Positions 8,993 to 19,189 of a DNA stretch of 64,000 bases are shown in pieces. The stretch's first letter is position 1. The number at the start of each line of letters is the position of its first letter. The translations under genes were made by a program, and so were the position numbers. This DNA is from Streptococcus castoreus DSM 17536 (GTDB lineage Bacteria; Bacillota; Bacilli; Lactobacillales; Streptococcaceae): the NCBI RefSeq assembly GCF_000425025.1, contig NZ_KE384294.1:148462-212461 (forward strand). The letters run 5' to 3'. The notes beneath the pieces were generated by a model. It searched no databases and was not told where the DNA came from. It saw nothing but the letters and a program-made list of their open reading frames with translations.

Positions 8993-10456
8993 TTAAAACA
9001 CAATTCCTTCTGGAATCCATGCTGAAATAGAAGCAGCCTCTACTTTGACATCCAACCAACCATCTTCTGTCACCGTCACTTTTTCTAAGCAATGTCCAAG
9101 GTAGTCCACAAAAGTTTGTCCTGCAAACGCTTTTCCAACTTCCACATGTTTCCACCCCTCATCTCCATTTGATAAGATAACTGCAAGAGGATAAGGATGC
9201 TCCTCATCTCCTAAGCACATCCAAGCAATACAGTTGGCATGATCAAAATAATCAACTTGCTTACCATAAACCGTATGCTTTCTAAGCAATGCCATTTTAT
9301 CAAGAACATCTTTGAAGCTTTCTTGTGCAAAATCACCGAAAATGCCATAATAATCCCCATAAAAAAGACAGGGATTCCCTTCTTGCCTTAACAGAATAAG
9401 ACCATAAGCCAAGGGTTTGAACCACTCTTCAACAGTTGATTCCAGAGCTTGCCCTCGCTGTGTATCATGATTTTCAACAAAGGTCACTGCAAAATCGGGC
9501 TTAATCGCCACTAAACTCCCCTCAAAAATACTAGTTAGGTCAAAATCACGACCTTGGTGACTGGCATTGAAAAAATTCATGTGAAGCCCAACATCAACCA
9601 AAGCAAATTGTTCATTCGTCGCTTCTAAATAAGCCTCCATAGACTCCTGATCAGATTTCCAATATTCTCCAAAAACAACCAAGTCTGACTTGATCTTAGT
9701 GCGAATATCATTGACAAAAGTTTGAATAAAATAAGAATCAATATGCTTAACCGCATCTAAGCGGAAACCTTCAATACCTGTTGTTTCAATAAACCATTTT
9801 GCCCAGTCGTTCAAATGCCGAATAACTTCTGGATGCTTAAAATCTAAATCATTATACATCAAATAATCAAAATTACCATTTTCATCATCAATCAAGTCAT
9901 TATCAGCCCATCCTTTATTGTCACCTGTAATCATGTAAATACCGGTTTCATTGTGCTTGGCATCATAATCAAGACCGGTAAAATGATACCAATGCCACTT
10001 AAAATCATTGTAACAACCGTTTCTCCCAGGAAAGTCAAACCCCGTCCAACCTTCAATATCATAAGGTTCTGTTAGAGCTTCCTGACGATTTTTAGGATTC
10101 ATCTTGATAACAGAAAAACGCTCTTTATGATCTCCATTCGCCTTATGATTAAGAACAATATCCGCTAGAGGCTTAATACCCACCTCTTTTAAAGCCGCAA
10201 TAAGGTCTAGGTAATCTTGCTTGCTTCCATATTTTGTGATCACCGTACCATTCTGATCAAATTCACCCAAGTCAAATAAATCGTAGATACCATAGCCGAC
10301 ATCATTGACCCCTGTTCCTTTAAAAGCAGGGGGAAGCCATACCTGACTGACCCCTAATTCTTGTAATTGAAAAATACGATCCTTTAATGTCTTCCAGTGA
10401 TTACCATCTGCAGGAAGATACCATTCAAAGGCTTGCATTATTAGCTGATTTGTCAT
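8993..10456 (-). CDS. amyA: Cytoplasmic alpha-amylase (GH13)
   Basis: Hydrolyses alpha-1,4 glucans inside the cell. The 487-aa protein lacks a signal peptide. The four GH13 regions are visible: DIVLNHKAN, GFRLDAVKHID (nucleophile Asp), VFGEYW (acid/base Glu) and FVENHDTQ (third carboxylate). I start it at MTNQLIMQAFEW with AGGAG in front; the ORF extends 13 codons further without a ribosome-binding site. It follows ccpA on the same strand, so catabolite control is plausible, but I do not see a clean cre site in front. Confidence 0.93.
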   Translation of the reverse strand: MTNQLIMQAFEWYLPADGNHWKTLKDRIFQLQELGVSQVWLPPAFKGTGVNDVGYGIYDLFDLGEFDQNGTVITKYGSKQDYLDLIAALKEVGIKPLADIVLNHKANGDHKERFSVIKMNPKNRQEALTEPYDIEGWTGFDFPGRNGCYNDFKWHWYHFTGLDYDAKHNETGIYMITGDNKGWADNDLIDDENGNFDYLMYNDLDFKHPEVIRHLNDWAKWFIETTGIEGFRLDAVKHIDSYFIQTFVNDIRTKIKSDLVVFGEYWKSDQESMEAYLEATNEQFALVDVGLHMNFFNASHQGRDFDLTSIFEGSLVAIKPDFAVTFVENHDTQRGQALESTVEEWFKPLAYGLILLRQEGNPCLFYGDYYGIFGDFAQESFKDVLDKMALLRKHTVYGKQVDYFDHANCIAWMCLGDEEHPYPLAVILSNGDEGWKHVEVGKAFAGQTFVDYLGHCLEKVTVTEDGWLDVKVEAASISAWIPEGIVF

Positions 10457-10470
10457 TACTTTTCTCCTAA

Positions 10471-10503
10471 AAGAGGCTGAGAGAAAATCTCCCAAGCCTC
10501 TAC
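10471..10503 (-). terminator. Hairpin between ccpA and amyA
   Basis: Arms AGAGGCT and AGCCTCT with an inner GGGAGA/TCTC stem, followed on the minus strand by TTTTA. It probably ends the ccpA transcript, and lies 15-47 nt before the amyA start. If ccpA read-through feeds amyA it would act as an attenuator. Confidence 0.5.
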
Positions 10504-10600
10504 TTATTTTTTAGCATAACAAGACATTCTAACCATTTCAAACGACTAGCCGTAACTACATAAACTATCTAGGCATCTTTTTTTAGAAAATTATAAGGTG

Positions 10601-11605
10601 TTATTGCTTAGTTGTCCCACGTCTTTTGATACCGTGGTTCAAAAGAATTTCTTTTTCTTCCAATTCTTCCTTATTCATGATTTTAGTCAACATACGCATG
10701 CTCACAGCCCCCAAATCATAGATCGGTTGACTGATTGAACTCAAGTTTGGACGTGTATATTGAACCACCGGTGAATCATTGCTCGTGATAATTTCAAAGT
10801 CTTCTGGCACACGTTTGCCAGCTTCAAATAAACCATTTAAAAGTCCGGCTGCCAACTCATCTTCTGCAACGTAAGCTGCCGTTGCTCCTGAATTGATAAC
10901 ACGTTGTGCCAACTCAAATCCTTCTTTATAAGAATAATTCGCTTCAAAAACAAGCCCCTCTTTGAAATCAAGCTCGTTGCTCTTCAAGCCTTCCTTATAA
11001 CCAACCAAACGCACCTTACCATTGATGTCATCAATGAGTGGTCCTGAAACAAAAGCAATACTCTTATGGGTCTCAGCCAAAATATCAACAACATTTGATA
11101 CCGCTGCTTTATAGTCAATGTTAACACTCGGTAATTGATGCTCTAGATCCACTGTACCTGCCAAAACAATTGGTGTGCGTGATCGTGAAAATTCAGCACG
11201 AATTTTTTCAGTTAAGTGATGCCCCATAAAAATAATGCCATCAACCTGTTTGGCAAAGAGGGTATTGACAACGTTTACCTCCTTGTCATCATCCTCATCA
11301 CTAGAGGCAAGGACAATATTATATTTGTACATCGCTGCAATATCATCAATCCCTTTTGCTAAGATGGAAAAATAACTATTTGCAATATTAGGGATAACAA
11401 CACCAACAGTCGTTGTTTTTTTGCTAGCAAGACCACGAGCAACAGCATTGGGACGATAATCTAGGCGATCAATGACTTCTAAAACTTTCTTACGCGTGTT
11501 TTCCTTAACGTTTTTGTTGCCATTAACCACACGACTGACAGTCGCCATAGAAACACCAGCTTCACGAGCAACATCATAAATCGTGATAGTATCATCTGTA
11601 TTCAT
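10601..11605 (-). CDS. ccpA: Catabolite control protein A
   Basis: LacI/GalR-family regulator that binds cre sites with HPr-Ser-P. The 334-aa protein starts with the HTH: TITIYDVAREAGVSMATVSRVV (positions 6-27), followed by the hinge helix NAVARGLASK, then a periplasmic-binding-type core. Transcribed away from pepQ, the usual lactic-acid-bacterial pairing. A cre-like palindrome lies in the shared control region. Confidence 0.95.
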   Translation of the reverse strand: MNTDDTITIYDVAREAGVSMATVSRVVNGNKNVKENTRKKVLEVIDRLDYRPNAVARGLASKKTTTVGVVIPNIANSYFSILAKGIDDIAAMYKYNIVLASSDEDDDKEVNVVNTLFAKQVDGIIFMGHHLTEKIRAEFSRSRTPIVLAGTVDLEHQLPSVNIDYKAAVSNVVDILAETHKSIAFVSGPLIDDINGKVRLVGYKEGLKSNELDFKEGLVFEANYSYKEGFELAQRVINSGATAAYVAEDELAAGLLNGLFEAGKRVPEDFEIITSNDSPVVQYTRPNLSSISQPIYDLGAVSMRMLTKIMNKEELEEKEILLNHGIKRRGTTKQ

Positions 11606-11695
11606 TCTTTATCTTCCTTTCTATTTGAAAATTACGCTTTCAAAAAATATTTTAGCATGATTTGTAACCACTTTCAAGTATTAACGGGTGATTTT

Positions 11696-11709
11696 TGAAA
11701 AAGTTTTCA
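11696..11709. promoter_or_regulatory. cre-like operator between ccpA and pepQ
   Basis: TGAAAAAGTTTTCA is a near-perfect palindrome. It fits the cre consensus TGNAANCGNTNNCA except that the central C is A. Position between the divergent genes suggests CcpA autoregulation or control of pepQ. Confidence 0.5.
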
Positions 11710-11778
11710 AAAGTTGGCTCAAAGCTTGATTTTTTAAGCATTTTTTGGAAAAATAGTAGGCAGAAAGAAGGTTTTACC

Positions 11779-12864
11779 ATGACAAAATTAGACCAAATAC
11801 GTTTGTATCTTGACCAAAAGGGAGCTGAGTTGGCTATTTTTTCAGATCCCGTTACAATCAATTACCTAACAGGTTTTTTCTGTGATCCTCATGAAAGACA
11901 GCTTTTCTTATTTGTCTACCATGACTTGACTCCGGTTCTTTTTGTACCAGCTCTAGAAGTGGCAAGAGCTAGCCAAGTAGTTGACTTTCCAGTTTTTGGC
12001 TATGTTGACTCTGAAAATCCTTGGAAAAAAATCAAAACCATTTTACCAAATACCGCCGCTAAAACCATTTATGCTGAATTCGATCACTTAAATGTCAGCA
12101 AATTCCAAGGCTTACAAAGTGTCTTTTCAGGACAATTTAACAATTTAACACCTTATGTCCAAGAGATGCGTCTCATTAAATCAGCTGATGAAATTGACAA
12201 AATGAAAATCGCAGGACAATTCGCTGACAAGGCAGTCCGGGTTGGTTTTGACAATATCTCACTAAAAGTTACGGAAACAGACATCATTGCCCAAATTGAA
12301 TTTGAAATGAAAAAACAAGGCATTAATAAAATGAGTTTTGACACCATGGTCCTAACAGGTACTAATGCTGCCAATCCGCATGGTATTCCCGGTACCAATA
12401 AAATTGAAAATAATGCCCTACTTCTCTTTGATTTAGGGGTTGAAACCTTGGGCTACACCAGTGATATGACAAGAACTGTCGCTGTTGGAAAACCAGACCC
12501 ATTCAAAATGGATATTTATAACCTTTGTTTAGAAGCACAGCAAACAGCTCTTGATGTTATCAAGCCAGGCATTACCGCAGCTCAAGTTGATGATGCCGCT
12601 CGCCAAGTCATCGAAAAAGCAGGCTACGGTGACTATTTCAACCACCGTTTAGGACACGGTATCGGCATGGATGTGCATGAATTTCCATCTATCATGGCTG
12701 GCAATGACTTGATTCTTGAAGAAGGCATGTGCTTCTCTGTTGAACCTGGTATTTACATCCCAGGCAAGGTCGGTGTCCGTATCGAAGACTGTGGTCACGT
12801 CACTAAAGACGGTTTTGAAGTCTTTACCCATACGCCAAAAGAATTGCTTTATTTTGAAGGGTAA
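11779..12864 (+). CDS. pepQ: Xaa-Pro dipeptidase PepQ
   Basis: Metallo-aminopeptidase (M24 family) that cleaves dipeptides ending in proline. In the 361-aa protein the N-terminal creatinase-like domain is followed by the pita-bread fold. Metal ligands are visible in LLFDLGVETLGYTSDMTRT (two Asp), GHGIGMDVHE (His), SVEPGIY (Glu) and VRIEDCG (Glu). I begin at MTKLDQIRLY, which follows AGAAGG; the frame is open further upstream from a TTG inside the cre-like site, which cannot be the real start. Confidence 0.94.
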   Translation: MTKLDQIRLYLDQKGAELAIFSDPVTINYLTGFFCDPHERQLFLFVYHDLTPVLFVPALEVARASQVVDFPVFGYVDSENPWKKIKTILPNTAAKTIYAEFDHLNVSKFQGLQSVFSGQFNNLTPYVQEMRLIKSADEIDKMKIAGQFADKAVRVGFDNISLKVTETDIIAQIEFEMKKQGINKMSFDTMVLTGTNAANPHGIPGTNKIENNALLLFDLGVETLGYTSDMTRTVAVGKPDPFKMDIYNLCLEAQQTALDVIKPGITAAQVDDAARQVIEKAGYGDYFNHRLGHGIGMDVHEFPSIMAGNDLILEEGMCFSVEPGIYIPGKVGVRIEDCGHVTKDGFEVFTHTPKELLYFEG

Positions 12865-12989
12865 CTTGTCACAATAACTGAAATTACTCTTTCCTAAATG
12901 GACCGCTCCCTCGAGATAAAAAATCTAACAATTGGTGAACTTAGTACAATATCGTTGACACAAAACCAAGTGAAAACGAGGAAATTATT

Positions 12990-13115
12990 ATGCCAAGAAA
13001 AGTATCTGATAAAACGTTCAAACTATCTGCTGTTAAATTTGCGAAAACCTCGCCAAGAGGTTATTTCATTTTTCAAATAAACCCACCGTTTTGCAGCACT
13101 GTGCCTCAGAGGTAA
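12990..13115 (+). pseudogene. Possible insertion-sequence transposase OrfA remnant
   Basis: A short frame begins MPRKVSDKTFKLSAVK, preceded by GAGG, and resembles the first residues of IS3-type OrfA proteins before losing similarity at about residue 20. It is 41 codons long and ends in unrelated sequence. The remainder of the 12,865-13,187 gap has no other gene. The match is judged by eye, so a small unrelated peptide is possible. Confidence 0.35.
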
Positions 13116-13187
13116 CTAACTTTTTCGTTTCCATTAAATAGTGAATTGTGTTACAATTTGCCAAAGACCCGTTTGAAAGAGAAGCCT

Positions 13188-14114
13188 ATGACACTACTAT
13201 CTGTAATTGTTCCTTGTTTCAATGAGGAAAAAAACATCCTTCCTTATTTCGAAGAAATGCGTCAACTTGAAGTCTCTATGACAAGCCAACTAGCATTTGA
13301 ATACCTTTTTATTGATGATGGTTCCAAGGATCGAACATTGCCTATTTTACGTGACTTGGCTACTCGTTTCCCAAATGTTCACTACCTGTCTTTTTCACGC
13401 CATTTTGGCAAAGAAGCTGGCTTATTGGCAGGCTTAGAAGAGGCAAAAGGCAATTACATCACTGTTATGGATGTGGATTTGCAAGATCCGCCTGAGCTGC
13501 TACCTCTGATGTACACCAAATTGAATGATGGCTATGATGTGGTGGCAACCAGACGTCAAAACCGTCAAGGAGAACCTATTCTTCGCTCTATTTTTTCAAG
13601 ATTGTTTTATGCCCTTGTTAAGCGGGTGTCTGATACGGAAATGGTAGATGGTGTGCGTGATTATCGATTGATGACCAGACAGGTGGTCGATAGTATTCTC
13701 GAACTAGGGGAAGTTAATCGTTTTTCAAAAGGCATTTTTTCTTGGGTCGGTTATCGCGTAGCCTATATAAGCTTTGATAATCGCAAACGTCAACATGGAA
13801 AAAGTAGTTGGAATTTTTGGAGCCTTTTCAACTATTCTTTGGATGGTTTTATCAATTTTTCTGAAATGCCTCTAACTATCGCTACTTGGACGGGAACCCT
13901 TAGCTTTTTAGTTTCAATTCTTGCTATCTTTTTTATCGTGATTCGAAAATTACTCTTTGGAGATCCTGTCTCTGGCTGGGCAAGCACCGTCTCCATTATT
14001 CTCTTTATGGGGGGAATTCAACTTTTCTGCATGGGGATTATCGGAAAATACATTTCAAAAATCTTCCTCGAAACCAAAAAAAGACCCGTTTATATTATCA
14101 AAGAAAAACAATAA
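13188..14114 (+). CDS. GT2 glycosyltransferase, polyprenyl-phosphate type
   Basis: A 308-aa DPM1/GtrB/CsbB-like enzyme that would move a sugar onto undecaprenyl phosphate at the inner membrane face. The GT2 catalytic motifs are FIDDGSKDRT and MDVDLQDPPE. About residues 230-260 and 265-295 form two membrane helices, the usual tail of this group. Start chosen at MTLLSVIVPCFNEE (13,188). It stands alone with its own terminator. Neither a YfhO-like transferase nor a flippase is adjacent, so the final acceptor cannot be named. Confidence 0.85.
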   Translation: MTLLSVIVPCFNEEKNILPYFEEMRQLEVSMTSQLAFEYLFIDDGSKDRTLPILRDLATRFPNVHYLSFSRHFGKEAGLLAGLEEAKGNYITVMDVDLQDPPELLPLMYTKLNDGYDVVATRRQNRQGEPILRSIFSRLFYALVKRVSDTEMVDGVRDYRLMTRQVVDSILELGEVNRFSKGIFSWVGYRVAYISFDNRKRQHGKSSWNFWSLFNYSLDGFINFSEMPLTIATWTGTLSFLVSILAIFFIVIRKLLFGDPVSGWASTVSIILFMGGIQLFCMGIIGKYISKIFLETKKRPVYIIKEKQ

Positions 14115-14120
14115 CAATCT

Positions 14121-14153
14121 AAAAAGGAGTGGGAAAACCCTACTCCTTTTTAG
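14121..14153 (+). terminator. Terminator of the GT2 gene
   Basis: AAAAAGGAGT and ACTCCTTTTT form a 10-bp stem ending in T residues. The following bases to 14,438 contain no gene that I recognise. Confidence 0.8.
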
Positions 14154-14438
14154 ATTTCTATAGACCAAGTCACTACTAATTGATGCCTTTAGCATCACTA
14201 AGCCTAAAATAACTTGGGAATCCTAATAACGTTTAACGGTTTAAAGAAAAAAAATACACAGCTGTTGCTTTATCAAGTATTTCATCCTAATCGCTTCACC
14301 TTTCTCAATATGCCAATGACAAAGATGCCATTCATAGGCTTGTTCTATCCCTTTCTTAGTGAGCAACCTTAGATATCTCAACAAACGCAAAATCATCTCG
14401 TCCTGTTTTCTAAATGACTTACAAGAGATAAGACAATA

Positions 14439-14906
14439 CTAGCGGTGATTAATGCTTTTCATTACCCGTTTAATATCTCGATCCTGCTCACGTCGCTTAA
14501 GGGACTCACGCTTATCATAATCGTGTTTCCCTTTGGCAAGTCCAATCAAAACCTTAGCAAAGCCATCCTTGAGATATACTTTCAAAGGGACTAAAGTCAT
14601 CCCAGTTCCTTTAAGTTCATTAGCCAGATGCTGAATCTCACGTTTTTTGAGCAATAACTTACGCGTGCGCTCAGGATCGGTGTTCCAAATATTTCCCTGT
14701 TCAAAGGAAGCAATATGAACGTTGACCAACCAAGCTTCATTGTTTTTAATTTGAGCAAAACCATCTTTGAGTTGAATACGAGCTGCTCGAACGCTTTTGA
14801 TTTCTGTCCCGGTTAACACAAGTCCGGCTTCAACCGTTTCGACGATATGATAGTCATGTCTAGCTTTTTTATTCTGTGCTAGTAAGTTACCTTCGCCTTT
14901 TGCCAT
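14439..14906 (-). CDS. smpB: SsrA-binding protein SmpB
   Basis: Partner of tmRNA in trans-translation. The 155-aa protein contains [21 protein letters not shown] in the oligonucleotide-binding barrel and the basic tail [26 protein letters not shown] that enters the decoding centre. It starts 14 nt after the rnr stop, a conserved gene pair. Confidence 0.96.
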   Translation of the reverse strand: MAKGEGNLLAQNKKARHDYHIVETVEAGLVLTGTEIKSVRAARIQLKDGFAQIKNNEAWLVNVHIASFEQGNIWNTDPERTRKLLLKKREIQHLANELKGTGMTLVPLKVYLKDGFAKVLIGLAKGKHDYDKRESLKRREQDRDIKRVMKSINHR

Positions 14907-14920
14907 GCTTAACTCCTTTT

Positions 14921-17224
14921 TTAATTTTTCTTTTTGCCTGTTCCCTTATAGAAAGGCTTTTTTGATTTTCGTTTAGGTTGGCATTTTGAATGAGTGGTTT
15001 CACTCTTACCCTTTGATGTGAAGTTAGCAGTCGGTTTCGCTTTTTGATGATAATTGACCTTATCACCTTTTGCCATTTTTTCAATCACATCATAGTCACT
15101 TGGTAAATATTCAAAATCAATGTCGCCAGTTTCCTTATCAGCCTTAATCAATTTGACACGGATAGACTGACCAACCTTAAAGACCTTACCTGATTTTTCC
15201 CCTTGCAGAGTCAAATTCCGCTCATTGTAATGGCAATACTCAGGGAAATTGGTAACGTGAATCAGCCCTTCAATGGTGTTTGGTAATGCCACAAACAGAC
15301 CAAACTTCACCACGCTCGTCACAATACCATCAAAACTTTCTCCGACATATTCTGCCATGTATTCCGCTTTCTTCATGGCTTCTACGACCCGCTCAGCATC
15401 AATGGCGCAACGTTCTAATTGCGAAGAAGAAGTTGCTAATTCTGGGATTATGCAAGCAAAATGGTCTATTTTTTCCTGACTTGGCTTTTGATACTCACGA
15501 ATCATGCGATGGACCAATAAATCTGGGTAACGACGAATGGGACTCGTAAAGTGGGTATAATCACTTGCTGCTAGACCATAATGCCCATGATTATGTTCAG
15601 AATATCGTGCCTGCTGCATGGAACGTAAAAGCATCATATTGAGCACTTCTGCGCCTGGTTGCCCTTGCACTTTTGCCATAAAGATTTGAAGAGCCTCTTG
15701 GGAAATCTTATTTGCAGTTCCTTGAATTTGAATGCCAAAGACATTCGCATAATCAATGAATTTTTGTAATTTTTCTGCCTTGGGTTCTTCGTGAATGCGA
15801 TAAATAAAAGGCAACTTGGCTTTTGAAAAATGTTCAGCGACACACTCATTTGCGGCTAACATAAAGGACTCAATCATCCGCTCTGCAATGCCACGCTGAC
15901 GAAGGACAATATCTACTGGCATGCCTTTATCATTAACCACAATCTTTGCTTCTTGCGTGTCAAAATTTAGGGCACCACGTTTCACGCGCATATTTTCCAA
16001 AATCCGATGCAACTCAACCATGAGCTTAACATCGGCAGCAATTGGAGCAAACTGCTGAAGCGTTTCCTCGTCCTCTGAAATCATGTCATTAACCGCACTA
16101 TAGGTCATTCTGAAAGTAGTATTTATCACTGATTGACAGATTTGATAATGAACCACATGCCCTTGATGGTCAATCTCCATAAGGGCTGACTGTGTCAATC
16201 GATCAACATTTGGATTTAAGGAACAAATGCCATTTGACAATCGCTCAGGCAACATAGGAACAACTCGGTCTGTAACATAAACCGAAGTTCCTCGTGCAAC
16301 CGCTTCCTTATCTAGTGCTGATCCTTCCGTCACATAATATGACACATCTGCAATATGCACACCAAGTTCGTAGTTCCCATTGGCTAATGGTTTGATATGG
16401 ATAGCGTCATCCAAATCTTTCGCATCTGCCCCATCAATAGTAAAGGTGGTTTCTTTACGTAGGTCAACACGACCCATCAAATCCTTATCACTTGGCACTT
16501 CAGGAATCCCATTTGCCTCAGCCAAAACTTCTTCTGGAAATTCTGAAACAATGTCCATAGATTCTAGGATTTCTAAGACATCAATTCCAACATCTCCTTG
16601 ATGACCAACAATATCACGAACATTTCCTACGAAATAATCATGACCACGGGTTGGGTATTTTTCAATAGCCACTTTAATAATTTCAGTACCATCTAAAAGA
16701 ACAGGTTCTTTTTTGATATAAATCTTCTGTTGGATTTTTTGATTTTTAGACTTAATATAGCCGGCATAGTTTGGCTTGTCATCAGCCAAAACAAATTTAC
16801 CGACTGCTGTTTTTAGAGAATGCTCAACAATCCCCACAACACGTGCTTCTGCCGCAGTACCTTTAAGACGATCAGCTGGCTTTTTGATGACCACTTCAAC
16901 CGTATCACCATCAATAGCATAGCCGACATCATTTCGACCAATAAACATATCGTCTTCGCTTTCATCGACAAATAAGAAACCAAAACCTGCTTTATTCGCA
17001 CGAAAAACCCCTTGGACGGTTACTTCTTTCTTCTTTTTACGTTCTTTTCTAAGTGCTAAACTACCATCACTTGAAAAACGTAGCATCCCTTGACTTTCCA
17101 TTTTCGAAATGGTCTTTATAAGACTAGGAAACTTTTTTGCCCCAGCCATCTCTAAAGCTGAGGCCAAGTCATTCACGTTTGATCTGCCCTGCTCTTTAAG
17201 ATAAGCAATAATATTTTCTTTCAT
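14921..17224 (-). CDS. rnr: Ribonuclease R
   Basis: 3'-to-5' exoribonuclease that degrades structured RNA and, with SmpB and tmRNA, non-stop mRNAs. The 767-aa protein has a winged-helix start, cold-shock domains (about 70-220), the RNB catalytic domain with [15 protein letters not shown] (metal-binding Asp cluster), an S1 domain near 620-705 and a Lys-rich tail. It is preceded by secG, with a terminator-like hairpin between them. Confidence 0.96.
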   Translation of the reverse strand: MKENIIAYLKEQGRSNVNDLASALEMAGAKKFPSLIKTISKMESQGMLRFSSDGSLALRKERKKKKEVTVQGVFRANKAGFGFLFVDESEDDMFIGRNDVGYAIDGDTVEVVIKKPADRLKGTAAEARVVGIVEHSLKTAVGKFVLADDKPNYAGYIKSKNQKIQQKIYIKKEPVLLDGTEIIKVAIEKYPTRGHDYFVGNVRDIVGHQGDVGIDVLEILESMDIVSEFPEEVLAEANGIPEVPSDKDLMGRVDLRKETTFTIDGADAKDLDDAIHIKPLANGNYELGVHIADVSYYVTEGSALDKEAVARGTSVYVTDRVVPMLPERLSNGICSLNPNVDRLTQSALMEIDHQGHVVHYQICQSVINTTFRMTYSAVNDMISEDEETLQQFAPIAADVKLMVELHRILENMRVKRGALNFDTQEAKIVVNDKGMPVDIVLRQRGIAERMIESFMLAANECVAEHFSKAKLPFIYRIHEEPKAEKLQKFIDYANVFGIQIQGTANKISQEALQIFMAKVQGQPGAEVLNMMLLRSMQQARYSEHNHGHYGLAASDYTHFTSPIRRYPDLLVHRMIREYQKPSQEKIDHFACIIPELATSSSQLERCAIDAERVVEAMKKAEYMAEYVGESFDGIVTSVVKFGLFVALPNTIEGLIHVTNFPEYCHYNERNLTLQGEKSGKVFKVGQSIRVKLIKADKETGDIDFEYLPSDYDVIEKMAKGDKVNYHQKAKPTANFTSKGKSETTHSKCQPKRKSKKPFYKGTGKKKN

Positions 17225-17276
17225 TTTACCTAATTTCTATTAAACTAAACTGTTTCTAGCCATCTATTTACTGATA

Positions 17277-17315
17277 AAAAAATGAGCTAGACTAACTCTG
17301 TCAAGCTCACTCCTT
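17277..17315 (-). terminator. Hairpin between secG and rnr
   Basis: TGAGCT and AGCTCA arms with a further GAC/GTC pairing inside, then a run of seven T on the minus strand. It begins at the secG stop codon and should reduce read-through into rnr. Confidence 0.65.
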
Positions 17316-17550
17316 ATTTACTTGATAAAACGGCAAGCACTAACGCAATTGCTAGCCAGAAAAATACTAGAACTGCTGTAAACCGTTGCATGAATGCTTC
17401 AAAACCACGAGCTTTTGTACGTTCAAACAAGGCTTCTGAACCGCTGCTATCAAAAACATTGCTACTTGGATTTTTTTGAGGTTGCATAAAGATAGCAATC
17501 ACAAGCAATACCGATAATACTAGCAATACTGTCAGTAGTAAGTTGTACAT
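17314..17550 (-). CDS. secG: Preprotein translocase subunit SecG
   Basis: A 78-aa membrane protein with two hydrophobic helices (about 3-22 and 57-76) separated by a polar loop with MQPQKNPSSNVFDSSGSEALF, which is characteristic of SecG. It assists SecYEG-driven protein export. Confidence 0.93.
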   Translation of the reverse strand: MYNLLLTVLLVLSVLLVIAIFMQPQKNPSSNVFDSSGSEALFERTKARGFEAFMQRFTAVLVFFWLAIALVLAVLSSK

Positions 17551-17595
17551 GTTATTTCCTCCACTATTGTCTTGACCATTCTAACATAAATCATA

Positions 17596-17742
17596 TCAAG
17601 ATTCAACATGTAGGGTCACTTTTCTCTCTTTCGGGCAGTACTTAGGAACTTTGATTTTTTCCGGATGACTGCTTTTATTTTTACTGGTCAAATAATTCTT
17701 ACTGCCACACTGGCTACATTCTAAATTAATTTTTACTCTCAC
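17596..17742 (-). CDS. rpmG: Ribosomal protein L33 (48 aa)
   Basis: Translation of the minus strand from a GTG gives [20 protein letters not shown], the L33 pattern, in 48 residues ending HVES. The GTG overlaps the stop codon of the efflux gene (GTGTGA), and AAGGAT lies upstream, so the two are translationally coupled. Three of the four usual zinc cysteines are present (CSQC and one in KYCPKERK), so zinc binding may be lost or altered. Confidence 0.92.
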   Translation of the reverse strand: MRVKINLECSQCGSKNYLTSKNKSSHPEKIKVPKYCPKERKVTLHVES

Positions 17743-18860
17743 ACAATATCCTTAACCTTGATGTATTTTTTAAATAGAATCAAACTCCATACCAAATTAA
17801 CAAAGACAATCAAACTAGTCACATAAAAAACCGAACGATACCCCAGAAAAACTGCCACATTGGAACCAATAAAAGGACCAATCACCTGACCAATATGACT
17901 AAACATTTGATTATAAGAAAATATTCTAGAAATCCCTTCTTTTGGAGTAATCTTTGTTAGCAAAGAATTAATACTCGGCATCAAAGCTCCTACCCCAAAA
18001 CCATAGGCAAACCTTAATAATCCTAACTGGACACTGGTTTGAGCAAGAGCACTCATGAAATACATGACAAAACTATAAAACAAAGCCACCAGAAGCAAGC
18101 GATGATTCCCAAAGTGATCTCCTAGTTTCCCTAGATAAGAACTGCTCAATAAACTGGAGAAACCCATGGCTGAAACCACCAGACCTGAGACAAACATCAG
18201 ATTCTCTGTTTGCCCAAGATGACGAATATACAAAGACAAAATAGGAGCCACCGATTGGGCAGAAATCTGAATAATCATACTAGTCACAAATAAACCAAGC
18301 ATTATCTGACGGCTTTTGACCTGTTTTAAAATCACTTCTGTGGGAACCATTTGAGACTCTTGTATCGGTTCAAAGTCTTCTTTCACATAAAAAACAGTCA
18401 TTAAAGAACAGATGAGTAAAATAACCCCCACCAACAGAAACACTTGACGGATACCTAAAAATTCAGCTAATACTCCGCCAATAAGGGGACCAATTAAAGC
18501 TCCTGCTGTCACTCCTGTTGCCAGTGTTCCTAAAGCATAACCTGATTTTTCTTGTGGAACTTGACTAGCAATCAGAGCAGTTGAATTGGGAACGTAACCA
18601 GCAAAAACTCCTGTTAATAATCTTAAAATTAGCAGCCAGAATACATTGGGAATAAATGCGAGTCCTCCCATGGTAAAGGTCATGACAAAACCTGCTCGTA
18701 ACATCATCGGCTTTCGACCATAACGATCGGCTAATTTCCCCCAAACAGGAGCAAAGGCTGCCGAAGCTAGAGCAGTAATGGCAACTGACAAGCCTGCATA
18801 CCATTCCACTAAGGTTTTTGGAGCTCCCAACTCCTCTACATAGAGGACCATGAAAGGCAT
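17739..18860 (-). CDS. MFS multidrug efflux transporter, PmrA-like; N-terminus uncertain
   Basis: A 12-helix major facilitator with the motif [12 protein letters not shown] between helices 2 and 3 and [13 protein letters not shown] in helix 5, very like pneumococcal PmrA (fluoroquinolone and dye efflux). The first ATG in frame gives 373 aa but lacks the start of helix 1. The same frame stays open to 18,959 and encodes VNWQQNLKVAWLGNFFTGAS, which matches the PmrA N-terminus, yet that extension has no ATG, GTG or TTG start. Two tandem ATG codons at 18,961-18,966 are in another frame. So the gene either uses a rare start or has a one-base frameshift. Confidence 0.85.
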   Translation of the reverse strand: MPFMVLYVEELGAPKTLVEWYAGLSVAITALASAAFAPVWGKLADRYGRKPMMLRAGFVMTFTMGGLAFIPNVFWLLILRLLTGVFAGYVPNSTALIASQVPQEKSGYALGTLATGVTAGALIGPLIGGVLAEFLGIRQVFLLVGVILLICSLMTVFYVKEDFEPIQESQMVPTEVILKQVKSRQIMLGLFVTSMIIQISAQSVAPILSLYIRHLGQTENLMFVSGLVVSAMGFSSLLSSSYLGKLGDHFGNHRLLLVALFYSFVMYFMSALAQTSVQLGLLRFAYGFGVGALMPSINSLLTKITPKEGISRIFSYNQMFSHIGQVIGPFIGSNVAVFLGYRSVFYVTSLIVFVNLVWSLILFKKYIKVKDIV

Positions 18861-19189
18861 GACAAGTGAAAAGCTTGCCCCAGTAAAAAAGTTACCGAGC
18901 CAAGCTACTTTTAGATTTTGTTGCCAGTTTACCGTTGTTATCGCTTTGTCACTAATAAGTCATCATCTTCTTTCCAACATACATACCTTTGATTATTGTA
19001 CCACATTTCTATTAAAGAAAGCTAACAATATAGATAATCCTCACTAAAAATCAAGGCTTGAAAATAACACGAAACCATTACAATGCCTTTTCAAGTAAGG
19101 TTAGTTTGAGTTTAAGATTTTCCAATAGAACATTTCTAATATTCAAACTAAATACTATTTCATTAGAAATGACTCTCTATTTCTTTGTA

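Noticed and set aside
12898..13080. 60-aa plus-strand ORF after pepQ
   Set aside because: It is in a different frame from the transposase-like fragment beginning at 12,990 and lacks a start signal.
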